Below the pieces are notes generated by a model. That model was not told the origin of the DNA and made no database searches. It saw only the letters and a program-made list of their open reading frames with translations. The translations under genes were made by a program, and so were the position numbers. From Endozoicomonas sp965198415 (lineage in GTDB: Bacteria > Pseudomonadota > Gammaproteobacteria > Pseudomonadales > Endozoicomonadaceae), in NCBI GenBank assembly GCA_965198415.1, contig CBDAPN010000032.1, positions 372,001 through 436,000 on the forward strand: a stretch of DNA of 64,000 bases, read 5' to 3'. Shown piece after piece: positions 43,421 through 51,737 of this stretch. Position 1 is the stretch's first letter, and every line of letters starts with the position of its first letter.

Positions 43421-44812
43421 TCAAAAATCACTGTTATCCATAATGAAACGGCTGGATGCACTGTTGTCGTCCGATGACTTTTTACGCTTTTGCAAAGCCT
43501 GTTCTGGCGGAACTTTATTGGCCTTAAAAGTACGCAGTGCCTGTTCACGTTTAGGGCGCCAAGCCAGCACAACACCGTTAATTTCTCTGCCTGTTAACGG
43601 ATGCAACTCAGACCAGCGTATGGCTTCGTGGATACCCACCAGCCCTTTAACCTCAGATTTCATTTTGGACAGGGTGCTTGTTTCACGCAGGATGGCTGAA
43701 ATCGTCTCCTGTGAAGTTTCTTGTCCACCGCCTTTTGAGCGGGTAATTTTTTCCTCGCGGATTCTCTGCTGCCCCTTGAACGCCTTCGTCTCAGTAAAGC
43801 CGTTTAGGTTGTACGCTTCAGAGAAGTGCGACATGGCGTCGTTGTACGCTTCATCGTAGGCAAAGCTGCGGTTATCAGCACACTCTTCATAATCGGCGGG
43901 GTTGCAGGCATTCCCTGCCTGAGAGAAAGAGAGCAGCACAGGGTAGCCTTCTTCATCGCGAAAATACCGCAGACCGTATTCAAACATCAGGTTGGCCTGA
44001 TTATTTTCCAGATAGTCAGCAATATTAACTCCGGGCTTGCCGGGGGTGACAACCCCTTTACTGGTACGCAGGCTGGACAGAAGGTTTTTCATTTTTACCG
44101 ATGTTTTCAGCACCACAGCAACCGCTGTATTGCCGTTGGTATCAGTAATTTCGAAGGTTTGCGCAATTATTGCGCCACTGAGTTCACCATAGGAGCGAGT
44201 CTGTGTGCCTTTGGTGAAAGCCTGCTTCATCATAATTTTGCGCTTTTCCAGTGGCGCAGCATCGTACTCTTTTGGGTCAACACCGTACTCTTTGAGCTTG
44301 GAGTCCAACACGGCATTGCCGTAGGCGGTGACCTTTCCCAGCAGGCTCTCGAGTGCATTTTGAGACTGTAACTCTTCAGCAGCAAACTCTGGCGACTCAT
44401 TGGTTCTGAAACTTTCCCGAATGATTTCGCTGGAAACATCGGCATAAAGCTCTTTTAGCAGACTTTCCCGAGCTTTGGTCTGGGCTTGCTGGTAAGCGAT
44501 GACTCGGGCATCCCCCCAATCTGGCGACGTGCCAGGTTGTGATACCAGTGCAGTGCCGGAAGCGATCAGTATTTCAGCTTCACGCCCCTGTTGACGGTAA
44601 TGCTTTTTTTGTGCGCGTACATAGTTGGCAGCGGAGTCTTCTACTTGTTTGATCGCATCACTTACGCCTTCTTTACTGGTCGCTATCACCGCTTCCTGAG
44701 TCTGGGCTGGTTGATGAGAGGTAGCCTGTTCGGCGGTATTAGCGTGGCTACTCAAAGATGCAGACAGCAGCACAGAGACCGCCGCAGCGATAGCCTGTTG
44801 ACGACAGTTCAT
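43421..44812 (-). CDS. Exported protein, DUF6844-like, of the CsgG/LpoB cluster
   Basis: A 463-residue protein with a cleavable signal peptide (about 1-24, ending SHA-NT). The rest is mostly mixed alpha/beta: DWGDARVIAYQQAQTKARESLLKEL, SYGELSGAIIAQTFEI, AVAVVLKTSVKMKNLL and EWSELHPL-type segments. A basic tail (QALQKRKKSSDDNS) closes it. Its place between LpoB-like and CsgG-like genes matches what I recall of the DUF6844 family; no activity is known. GGAG lies just before ATG 44812. A longer start at 44824 (TTG) would include that ribosome site and is rejected. Confidence 0.65.
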   Translation of the reverse strand: MNCRQQAIAAAVSVLLSASLSSHANTAEQATSHQPAQTQEAVIATSKEGVSDAIKQVEDSAANYVRAQKKHYRQQGREAEILIASGTALVSQPGTSPDWGDARVIAYQQAQTKARESLLKELYADVSSEIIRESFRTNESPEFAAEELQSQNALESLLGKVTAYGNAVLDSKLKEYGVDPKEYDAAPLEKRKIMMKQAFTKGTQTRSYGELSGAIIAQTFEITDTNGNTAVAVVLKTSVKMKNLLSSLRTSKGVVTPGKPGVNIADYLENNQANLMFEYGLRYFRDEEGYPVLLSFSQAGNACNPADYEECADNRSFAYDEAYNDAMSHFSEAYNLNGFTETKAFKGQQRIREEKITRSKGGGQETSQETISAILRETSTLSKMKSEVKGLVGIHEAIRWSELHPLTGREINGVVLAWRPKREQALRTFKANKVPPEQALQKRKKSSDDNSASSRFIMDNSDF

Positions 44813-44886
44813 ATCGTTCTCCAAAACTAAAAGACGGGGACAGCATTCCCTCTGCCCCGTAAAATGGTGTGTGGTAACTTAAATGG

Positions 44887-45519
44887 TTACCAACTGACGG
44901 AGCGACCGTCTCCTTGTTTAATGATGGGTACTTCACCTTCCCAATAAGCCAGACCGTTTTTCAGGTTGGTCAAAGACAGTTGCAGGTAGTAATTCATCTC
45001 CTGTTTGCTTTTGGAGAGAGTAAAGTTGCGCTGGATAATCTTGCCGCTCAGGCTGAAGTCCGGAGAAATCACCTCATTATTCCCTTTCACCGTCTGCTGA
45101 TTAACGATTTTGGAATTTTTCAGACTACGCACTTTTTCTGTCATCGCATCTTCCGGGCCATTGATCCCGATGGCGGTTGTGGTCATAAACTGACCGGAGT
45201 TCAAAAGATCAATGCGAATCTTTTTGGTCAACTGATCGGTGTCGATGCGCTGAGTGGTGTCATTGAGAATATTGGACACCGCCATGATGTAGATCGCCCC
45301 CTTATCCGCATTCGGGTGGCGCAGCCTCGGGTTTGACAACATACTCTGAACCATCTCGTCAGCAGCGTTGGCAAAGTCGCGGTAATTCAACCCGGCCACC
45401 GTTTCTTGCTTGGTCACACGGCCGGTGTCCTGGTCAACGTAATAATTACCGTTAGAGGCACAACCGCCTAACATCAGTGAGCCTACTACCAGCCCTGCCA
45501 TTACTTTCTTTTTCATCAT
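44887..45519 (-). CDS. LpoB-like lipoprotein, possible penicillin-binding protein activator
   Basis: A 210-residue lipoprotein with lipobox LGGC (Cys20). The mature part resembles LpoB (COG3417): FANAADEMVQSMLSNPRL, IYIMAVSNILNDTTQRIDTDQLTKKIRIDLLNSGQF, and a C-terminal LSLTNLKNGLAYWEGEVPI. In E. coli LpoB reaches from the outer membrane to activate PBP1b; whether this relative does the same is not known, since it lacks the long proline-rich linker. AAAGGA precedes the tandem ATG codons at 45519/45516. It lies 10 bases after the COG3014-like gene. Confidence 0.8.
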   Translation of the reverse strand: MMKKKVMAGLVVGSLMLGGCASNGNYYVDQDTGRVTKQETVAGLNYRDFANAADEMVQSMLSNPRLRHPNADKGAIYIMAVSNILNDTTQRIDTDQLTKKIRIDLLNSGQFMTTTAIGINGPEDAMTEKVRSLKNSKIVNQQTVKGNNEVISPDFSLSGKIIQRNFTLSKSKQEMNYYLQLSLTNLKNGLAYWEGEVPIIKQGDGRSVSW

Positions 45520-45529
45520 TTTTTTCCTT

Positions 45530-46927
45530 TCAGATACTCAACACATCCACTGCAGGTGCCACGAGGGGGCTAACCGCACGAATGTACACAATGTTGAACT
45601 GGGCATTTTTGTCCAATTCCACATGTAAAGGTTCAGCCATGCCCTCGCCGGTGATGGTCAGTTCACCGTCTTTTGGTTTGGTCATTTTGGCTAGCTGAAA
45701 TTCTTTTGGCAGACTGTTCCACAAGCGCAGATCCGCACCGGTGGTCGCAGCCTGAGCAACGGCGGCAACTAAACCGGCCATTGGGCTTTGATCATTGAGC
45801 TGTTTTTGTGCAATGGTCTTCCAGACGGTTCTGGCCACTTCTCGGGTCAGAATGTATGGAAACTCCGCCTTGAACTCTGCCTGCACTATGCGATCCATTT
45901 CAGAAAGCACGGTTGTTTTGGTTCCATCCACGTTCAAAGAGGGGTACGCCTGACCACGTTCAACGAGCTTAGGCAGTGCCATGCCGGTATATACCAAGTT
46001 ATTGCTGGCAACATAGACCGGCAGGTCGATGCGGATTTCTTCTTTTTTGGGGCCAAGGCCGTTTTCAAACACCACCCAAACTGTAGGCTCAACACTTTTC
46101 AGTGATTGCTTACCACGACGCAGACTATCCGCCAGTGCCAGATCATTTTTAACGGTTGGGTTATTGGTCATACCAGCGGCACGCTTAAAGCTGTCGTAGG
46201 CTTTGTTAAGATCACTGTTGCCGGTAGCGTTGACCATGAAAAACAATCCGTGCATGTAGGTACTGAACGGATTCACGTAATCCTTATAAGGCTCCCACTC
46301 AGACAGATCAACGCCCTCGGATTGCAACAGTTTCTCCGCTTCTGCAAGGCTTTTATCGGTGTTTTCCTTAGCCTTTTTTTGCTCCTCGGCTTTTTTTGCC
46401 TGCTCTTCCTTTAGGCTGGCAATTTTTTTGGCAAAGGCATCTTTGGCTCGACGTTGGCGGTCATCAACCCGGTTCCACTCCACCCGGGCGTCCGCCTGAT
46501 CATCGGCAAACATGAAGTTAATGGCTTTGTAGGTGTTGGCCATAATGCCATCGTAATGGGTCTGCTCGTAGTCCATCATGGTATCGTTGACCGCCATAGC
46601 GCCCAGCCCATCGACACCCTTTTCCACGATGCTTTCGGTATCTTCCGCCTTCATCAACAGTTCGGCATCGTCAAAAAAGGCGTTGCTTTGCTCATAGCCT
46701 TTTTGCATCCGCAGCAACGCACCGGCTTCGAGAGACCAGAGCAAGTTCTGAGCCTGCCCATTTTCAGGGTTAACTTTTGCCTTTTTAATCGCCAGATCTG
46801 TCGCTACGCCCGTTGCACCCGACGTCATGTCTTGCTCGAATTGGCCGTAGGTTTGTTTTTGCGCTATGGAAGTACAGCCTGTTAATACCGCAGAGGTCAT
46901 TGCCAGACTAATAAGGTGTTTTTTCAT
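45530..46927 (-). CDS. COG3014-like lipoprotein
   Basis: A 465-residue lipoprotein with lipobox LTGC (Cys18). The first half looks like helical repeats: EAGALLRMQKGYEQSNAFFDDAELLMK, and a charged coiled coil at about 160-205 (KKIASLKEEQAKKAEEQKKAKE). NPFSTYMHGLFFMV and KAYDSFKRAAGM are in the middle. A beta-rich C-terminal half has VWVVFENGLGPKKEEIRIDLPVYV. I recall this as the COG3014 group of uncharacterised proteins. As first gene of the operon it may act as a periplasmic scaffold for the LpoB-like and CsgG-like partners; this is inference. Confidence 0.7.
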   Translation of the reverse strand: MKKHLISLAMTSAVLTGCTSIAQKQTYGQFEQDMTSGATGVATDLAIKKAKVNPENGQAQNLLWSLEAGALLRMQKGYEQSNAFFDDAELLMKAEDTESIVEKGVDGLGAMAVNDTMMDYEQTHYDGIMANTYKAINFMFADDQADARVEWNRVDDRQRRAKDAFAKKIASLKEEQAKKAEEQKKAKENTDKSLAEAEKLLQSEGVDLSEWEPYKDYVNPFSTYMHGLFFMVNATGNSDLNKAYDSFKRAAGMTNNPTVKNDLALADSLRRGKQSLKSVEPTVWVVFENGLGPKKEEIRIDLPVYVASNNLVYTGMALPKLVERGQAYPSLNVDGTKTTVLSEMDRIVQAEFKAEFPYILTREVARTVWKTIAQKQLNDQSPMAGLVAAVAQAATTGADLRLWNSLPKEFQLAKMTKPKDGELTITGEGMAEPLHVELDKNAQFNIVYIRAVSPLVAPAVDVLSI

Positions 46928-47433
46928 TTTACTTTCACCAATTCAAAAATGTACTGCTAAGTTCTTATATTCGTCCCAATATTAAGCAGAACCAAGGTAC
47001 AGAATTTTCTTATTATTTACAATTGGGTGAAAGCCTCATATTTCTTACCTGCTTTCTGCGACAACGCAGTGGTGTTTGCCTGACCAGAAAATGACCAACC
47101 AGTGCCGAAGAATTGCTGTAGGGTTTATCAAACCATCGACGCTCAATGTGCCACCAACGAGGCATAAGCTTTGAGCGGCCTTATCGAACATGCTTTTTGG
47201 TTGGTAATTTTCGCGTTGAAAAAAGCGGTTAACGCTGTCATGAGAAATGCCCGTTACTTCTGCCAGCTTTGTTGGAATACCTTTTTCGACTGGCCTTAAA
47301 CACATTTAAGTTTTACATATCAACCATTGCCCACCCGCTATCAAAATACTCAGAGTCGAGCGTAAGATTTGTTGCTTTGAAGCGGCCTTAACCTTTACGA
47401 TTATCCAATTATTAGCAAATCGTAGTCTATTTA
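46928..47433. other. 506-bp region with a transposase remnant
   Basis: Apart from the decayed transposase at 47045-47305, the region holds the AT-rich promoter area of the COG3014 operon (46928-47010) and about 125 bases before the VTT-domain gene. No intact gene, inverted terminal repeat or target duplication could be identified around the remnant. Confidence 0.5.
47045..47305 (-). pseudogene. IS701-type transposase fragment with two frameshifts
   Basis: The frame encodes LAEVTGISHDSVNRFF, a QPKSMFDKAAQSLCLVGGTLSVD segment, and after a break FWSGKHHCVV. These blocks are typical of the N-terminal part of IS701-family DDE transposases. The missing link appears in another frame of the same bases: D-K-P-Y-S-N-S-S-A-L-V-G-H-F. 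At least two small indels have therefore broken the gene between SVD and FWSG. The remaining three quarters of the transposase are absent. It is an old, inactive remnant between the envelope operon and the VTT gene. Confidence 0.8.
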
Positions 47434-48159
47434 GTGAATCGTTTGTTTATCAGAAAAAATCTTCAGATGCTCTCTTTAATGGGCGTACTTACCCTTACCT
47501 CTCTGTTTGGCAGCGCTGTGTTCACTACGCTGGCGATCACTTGGCAGGATACATTGTTCAATTTGTCCACCACAGAATGGACTGTGTTCTTTGCAATCAG
47601 TGCGCTAACCATGGCGCTGGCTCTGACGCCATCTACATTGGTTGCCTTGATTAGCGGTTATTTCCTCGGCTGGCTGGCGCTTCCTTATATTGCCATCGCC
47701 TACCCGTTGGCGGCATTGTTTGGCTTTATGGCCAGTAAAATGGTTGACCGGGGCAAATTGGTGCGCTCTTTGCCAGAAGACTCGCGCCTGCAACTGATCA
47801 TCAATGGACTCAACCGGCGCCCGTGGCCGTTGGTGATTTTGGTACGCATCTCCCCTATTTTGCCTTTTTCACTGATGAACCTACTCCTCCCCGTTATTGG
47901 CGTTCGCCTTGGTACGTTTTTGGTGGCGAGCTTTATTGGCATGTTGCCAAGAACCCTGTTCTCGCTATGGGTGGGTATGCAGGCGCGGGATTTGGTCACG
48001 TTGTTAACCACACCGGGGCAGAATAATCTGTCTATGGCTTTTGTATTATTGATGATGGTGCTCTGCGTTGGCGGGCTGGGTTATTTGCTGCAAAGTGCAT
48101 TACAAAAATCATCGTACCCCGTGGAAGGCTATCAGCGCAGCGAGTGTTCAAAAAATTGA
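47434..48159 (+). CDS. TVP38/TMEM64 (VTT-domain) membrane protein
   Basis: A 241-residue inner-membrane protein of the DedA/VTT superfamily with about five or six helices. The conserved core is there: TLVALISGYFLGWLALPYIAIAYPLAALFGFMASKMVDRG, then LVILVRISPILPFSLMNLLLPVIGVRLGTFLVASFIGMLPRTL. The arginine-proline motif is the family hallmark. Relatives move lipid carriers or phospholipids across membranes, but this subgroup is uncharacterised. The start is GTG 47434; ATG 47467 is an alternative, and neither has a strong ribosome site. Confidence 0.85.
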   Translation: MNRLFIRKNLQMLSLMGVLTLTSLFGSAVFTTLAITWQDTLFNLSTTEWTVFFAISALTMALALTPSTLVALISGYFLGWLALPYIAIAYPLAALFGFMASKMVDRGKLVRSLPEDSRLQLIINGLNRRPWPLVILVRISPILPFSLMNLLLPVIGVRLGTFLVASFIGMLPRTLFSLWVGMQARDLVTLLTTPGQNNLSMAFVLLMMVLCVGGLGYLLQSALQKSSYPVEGYQRSECSKN

Positions 48160-48235
48160 GCCTAAGCGCTCAGAATCCTTTGGTAACTAGTGACTGCTGC
48201 TATGGCTGTACAATTCAGAAAGAGCCCTTGCCGAC

Positions 48236-48256
48236 AGGACGGGGAGTGTCAGTTTA
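48236..48256 (+). repeat. Short match to the dispersed element (copy E)
   Basis: CGGGGAGTGTCAGTTTA here equals bases at 54739-54755 in copy D. Only this terminal box of the element is present; the CCCTTTGGG units are missing, apart from GCCCTTG just upstream (48224-48230). It overlaps the end of the gene at 48249. Confidence 0.5.
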
Positions 48257-49061
48257 ATGCCACCATTAACTGTTCATAATCAGAAGTGACTTCGTTCATT
48301 TTTTTGAGAATTGAGTCAGTAGTCACTGAAACGACCATTGGAACAAAAACTCCCTTGTCACCAATTTCAAAGCTGGCGTTCGTGTAATTCCATTGCGCTT
48401 GAATGGCGGTCAATTTTGTCTTGATTGTTGCAGAGTTGAGATTTGACTGGCGCAGCGTTTGCAAAGCCTGATCAAACTCCTGAATAGCGAGCGCCATGGC
48501 AGCTTGAATATCATCGCTTTGAATATTCCACGCTTGAGCCATATAAAGTTTGGCAATGCGCTGGCTGAGCATACGCTGACGACCAGAGACGTTTACCAGT
48601 TTTCCAACCTGATGATTGGCGTGCGCCTCTATTGCCTGTACCACTGATTCGCTACCAGCGAGCAGGCGATCACTAAGCTCAATAACGGTTAAGGCCTCTT
48701 CCCATGTTGGTTCTGCCTGAACTTGTACTTTGTATTCTTCCCACACCTGATAAACGGCACTGAGTTTTTGTTTTATGTGCTTAGTTGGTGCGTAAGCTTG
48801 TAATTCCAGCAGGTGTTGATCAAACAAAGCGATGTTTTTTTCCAACTCTTTGCTGGCGTTATAGGTGTTTACGTCGGCGCCTATCATCAGGTAGTTTCTG
48901 GTAATTCGCTGGCTCAACATACGCTGCAGCCCTGATTTATTGATGGCTTCAGCGTTATTGATAACAGCGTGTGAAGGCGTCGCAACGTGCATCAGTGTTA
49001 ATGCGATACCTAAACAGAAAAAATTGTTGATAGATTTTATTGACATCATTCTATATTTCAC
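48249..49061 (-). CDS. Periplasmic protein with two PilJ/NarX-like sensor repeats
   Basis: A 270-residue exported protein (signal peptide about 1-32, ending SHA-VI). It has two copies of the type IV pili methyl-accepting N-terminal motif: NKSGLQRMLSQRITRNYL near residue 40 and NVSGRQRMLSQRIAKLYM near residue 157. Each is followed by a long helical hairpin. In PilJ and NarX the same four-helix unit senses ligand in the periplasm (nitrate for NarX), but here there is no membrane anchor or signalling domain, so it is a free periplasmic binder. Start 49046 (MSIKS) is also possible. No partner sensor is nearby. Confidence 0.75.
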   Translation of the reverse strand: MKYRMMSIKSINNFFCLGIALTLMHVATPSHAVINNAEAINKSGLQRMLSQRITRNYLMIGADVNTYNASKELEKNIALFDQHLLELQAYAPTKHIKQKLSAVYQVWEEYKVQVQAEPTWEEALTVIELSDRLLAGSESVVQAIEAHANHQVGKLVNVSGRQRMLSQRIAKLYMAQAWNIQSDDIQAAMALAIQEFDQALQTLRQSNLNSATIKTKLTAIQAQWNYTNASFEIGDKGVFVPMVVSVTTDSILKKMNEVTSDYEQLMVALN

Positions 49062-49161
49062 CGGTGTCGTTTAAAAAATCTTACGAATCCAAGCATGAAA
49101 TATGCCAAGCTACAAGTTACCGGTTGTTTATAGCTTCAAGCAAGCGAAGTGTCTTTAGTGC

Positions 49162-49195
49162 AAAAAAAAGCCTGCAATGATCAGTTGCAGGCTTG
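49162..49195 (-). terminator. Rho-independent terminator of the binding-protein gene
   Basis: Read on the minus strand, AAGCCTGCAA-CTGATCA-TTGCAGGCTT is followed by a run of T (plus-strand A8 at 49162-49169). It lies 28 bases after the stop of the gene at 49223. Confidence 0.9.
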
Positions 49196-49222
49196 GTATT
49201 AACTGTGTATCAAGATGTGTTA

Positions 49223-50347
49223 TCAATCCGTCAGCGCGGTTTTGGTGCCATCGGCATGCCATTGATACACAACAAAGCTGAAGTTTTTCAAGTCTCCTTT
49301 ATTATCAAAGCCGAGCTGGCCGGTAGGGGTATTGAAGTTGTTGTTTCGCAGGCTGCTGGCTACTGATTCGGGGTTTTCACTGGAGGATAACTTCATGCCA
49401 TCGGCCATAACCTGTACAGCGGAATAGGCCGGAAAAACAAAAGGCCCGGTTGGGTCTTCCTTTTTAGCCTTGAATGCGGCGACCAGTCGGGCATTGGCAG
49501 GGTCTTGATCAAAACTTTTGGGTAGCGTCACCAAAAGGCCTTCGGACGCTTTGCCCGCAATGGCAGAAATGTCTTTATTACCTACGCCTTCAGGGCCCAT
49601 AAACTTCACATCAAGACCTTTTTCAGCACTTTGGCGTAAAATCAAACCCAGTTCCGGGTGGTAGCCCCCGTAGTAAACAAAGTCCACATCTTCTTTTTTC
49701 AGCTTGGCTATCAGGGCAGAAAAGTCTTTATCGCCAGCGGTTACCCCTTCATACAACGCTATGTCGATGCCAGCTTTTTTTACTTCATCGCGCACGCTGG
49801 CGGCCAGTCCCTCGCCGTACTGCTGTTTGTCGTGAATGATGGCGATGTTTTTCGGCTTAACGTTGTTGATGATGAACTTTGCCGCCGTCGGGCCTTGCAT
49901 GCTGTCCAGGCCGATGGTTCTGAAAATCAGCTGATAGCCGCGGGTGGTTATATCGGGACTGGTGGAGGCGGCAGTGATCATTAGCACCCCTTCGTCTTCA
50001 TAAATGTCCGAGGCGGGCTGAGTGGATGATGAGCAGAGGTGGCCAACAACAAAGCGGATGTCGTCGTTTACAATTTTATTGGCAACAGCAACAGCCTGTT
50101 TTGGGTCGCAGGCGTCATCGTAAACAATTGCTTCTAACTCTTTGCCATTGACACCCCCAGCTTGGTTTATCTGCTCTATCGCCATTTTGGCACCGACAAA
50201 TTGCATATCCCCGTACTGGGCAACAGGGCCGGTTACCGGACCGGCCAGAGCAATTTTGATGGTCTCTGCCGCCGACGCCAATGACGTGCCACCCAAAGCG
50301 ATTGCTGCGGACAATACAGCTATTTTTCCTTTAAATGATTTCAGCAT
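49223..50347 (-). CDS. Branched-chain amino acid ABC transporter binding protein (LivJ/BraC type)
   Basis: A 374-residue periplasmic protein with signal peptide (about 1-26, ending ASA-AE). Type I periplasmic fold signatures are IKIALAGPVTGPVAQYGD, GAKMAIEQINQAGGVNGKELEAIVYDDACDPKQAVAVANK, VVGHLCSSSTQPASDIY and IAIIHDKQQYGEGLA. The Cys pair (DDACD, HLCSS) forms the usual disulfide. No LivH/M/G/F genes are adjacent, so it serves a transporter encoded elsewhere. The gene has its own terminator. Confidence 0.92.
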   Translation of the reverse strand: MLKSFKGKIAVLSAAIALGGTSLASAAETIKIALAGPVTGPVAQYGDMQFVGAKMAIEQINQAGGVNGKELEAIVYDDACDPKQAVAVANKIVNDDIRFVVGHLCSSSTQPASDIYEDEGVLMITAASTSPDITTRGYQLIFRTIGLDSMQGPTAAKFIINNVKPKNIAIIHDKQQYGEGLAASVRDEVKKAGIDIALYEGVTAGDKDFSALIAKLKKEDVDFVYYGGYHPELGLILRQSAEKGLDVKFMGPEGVGNKDISAIAGKASEGLLVTLPKSFDQDPANARLVAAFKAKKEDPTGPFVFPAYSAVQVMADGMKLSSSENPESVASSLRNNNFNTPTGQLGFDNKGDLKNFSFVVYQWHADGTKTALTD

Positions 50348-50568
50348 GTCAGACTCTCTTATTGTTGTTGTACCGGAAATAGACTGCCGACGGTGCGCCA
50401 GACTTTTTTAATTATCAATTGCTATATTAAGGGTTTTTTCTATTCTTTAAAGCCTAATATTGAGCTTTGATCGCAAAATATAGCGACTAAAGTCTAAAGG
50501 TCGGGTTCCGGTGCAGAGGCTAGGGTTAAGCAATGAACGAATAAATAGAACAGATAAGGAGTAGTCCT

Positions 50569-50685
50569 ATGAGCAAGATGAATTCTGGCAGAAAAGGTAA
50601 AATCACACCTAAGCAGATGGTTTTTCTAGCTATTCCACTTGCTCTGGACTTGTTGGCAGTGCATTTTTTACTGTCGGGTAATTGA
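50569..50685 (+). CDS. 38-residue single-span membrane peptide
   Basis: ATG 50569 is preceded by AAGGAG at a good distance and opens a frame of 38 codons ending TGA at 50683-50685. The peptide has a basic N-terminus (MSKMNSGRKGKITPKQ) and one membrane helix (VFLAIPLALDLLAVHFLL). The strong ribosome site and the clear amphipathic layout argue that it is real. The stop is 30 bases from the convergent rpiA stop. The function is unknown; membrane peptides of this type often tune a larger membrane protein. Confidence 0.6.
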   Translation: MSKMNSGRKGKITPKQMVFLAIPLALDLLAVHFLLSGN

Positions 50686-50715
50686 TGCTGAAATACTTTT
50701 CTAAGGCGCCTTTTA

Positions 50716-51393
50716 TTATCGGGGGTTGATGGTTTTTACTCCATCTGCCGTTCCAAGGAACATCACATCGGCTCCTCTGGCGGCAAACAGCCCGTTGGTT
50801 ACCACTCCAACTATGGCGTTTATTTTTTGCTCCAGCGCTACAGGGTCGACAATCTTCAAATTCCACACGTCAAGAATGACATTGCCGTTGTCGGTAACCA
50901 CGCCTTCGCGATAAGCAGGGTCGCCACCGAGTTTTACCAGCTCGCGGCCAACATGACTGCGGGCCATGGGAATGACCTCAACGGGCAGCGGAAATTCACC
51001 TAATACCGGCACAGCCTTGCTTTCATCAGCGATACAGATAAATTCTCTGGCTACAGCGGCAACAATTTTCTCCCGGGTCAGTGCGGCACCACCGCCTTTG
51101 ATCAGGTGCAGGTGTTCGTTAGCTTCGTCGGCGCCGTCGATGTAAAAGCGTAAATCCGCAACGCTGTTGAGATCATAGACAGGAATTGCGTGGGATTTTA
51201 ATTGCTCGGTTGAAGCCTCGGAACTGGATACACAACCATCAAATTCATCTTTGTGTTTAGCCAACTCATCAATAAAAAAGCGCGCAGTCGAACCCGTGCC
51301 AATGCCAATGACCATATCTTTTTCAAGATGAGGCAAAATGTATTGCAACGCGGCTTGGGCGGTGGCTTTCTTGAGCTGGTCCTGATTCATCAT
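50716..51393 (-). CDS. rpiA: Ribose-5-phosphate isomerase A
   Basis: RpiA interconverts ribose 5-phosphate and ribulose 5-phosphate in the pentose phosphate pathway. The product is 225 residues, close to E. coli (219). Signatures are VIGIGTGSTARFFIDELA, SSSEASTEQLKSHAIP, YIDGADEAN, LIKGGGAALTREKIVA and DNGNVILDVWNL. Start ATG 51393 or the adjacent 51390. It is divergent from ilvA, an arrangement common in gammaproteobacteria. Confidence 0.97.
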   Translation of the reverse strand: MMNQDQLKKATAQAALQYILPHLEKDMVIGIGTGSTARFFIDELAKHKDEFDGCVSSSEASTEQLKSHAIPVYDLNSVADLRFYIDGADEANEHLHLIKGGGAALTREKIVAAVAREFICIADESKAVPVLGEFPLPVEVIPMARSHVGRELVKLGGDPAYREGVVTDNGNVILDVWNLKIVDPVALEQKINAIVGVVTNGLFAARGADVMFLGTADGVKTINPR

Positions 51394-51737
51394 GGGTACC
51401 TGTTAGAAGGTTATGGGTTCAAGCAGCTAGGACTTACGTAAGACATTCAGAGCTGCCCGGAAGTCTCCCGATTCATGTGACGGCGCCCCGCCCTATCGCA
51501 CCCAAGGGGCTTAAATACCCAAATGGCATAAATACCCAAGGGGCATAAATACCCAAAGGGCATAAAGGCGAGGGTTTACGGCAGTTTTGCTAAGGCCGCT
51601 ATCATACAACATTTTTACCAAAAAATTTCCAGCAAAATATTTTCAGTGAATCGATCAGTGCCATCTGAGCCCGTAATCTTATAGAATGTCCTTCACTGCC
51701 TGAATTCAATAAAGCCAACCTAGTACCAGCGAGCAGC
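51394..51737. other. 344-bp divergent region between rpiA and ilvA with repeat copy C
   Basis: This region must hold promoters for both genes. It also holds TTACGTAA at 51434-51441, the dispersed repeat at 51481-51570, and an AT-rich stretch before ilvA. I saw no leader peptide or attenuator for ilvA. Confidence 0.45.
51481..51570 (-). repeat. CCCTTTGGG-type dispersed element (copy C)
   Basis: Read on the minus strand, four 17-base units vary slightly (CCCTTTGGG, CCCCTTGGG, GCCATTTGGG, GCCCCTTGGG with TATTTATG spacers). They are followed by GTGCGATAGGGCGGGGCGCC and GTCAC. This is the same order as copies A and B, and the stretch CCGCCCTATCGCACCCAA is shared exactly with copy B. Confidence 0.85.

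Noticed and set aside
42903..43859. A 318-residue plus-strand frame across the CsgG-like and DUF6844-like genes
   Set aside because: It lies antisense to two well-supported exported proteins with signal peptides and ribosome sites. Its translation has no domain signature and is a shadow of codon bias.
43421..46927. Curli (csg) secretion operon
   Set aside because: A CsgG-like fold is present, but no CsgA/B/E/F genes are there, and the CsgG-like protein lacks a lipobox. The LpoB-like and COG3014-like partners point to another system.
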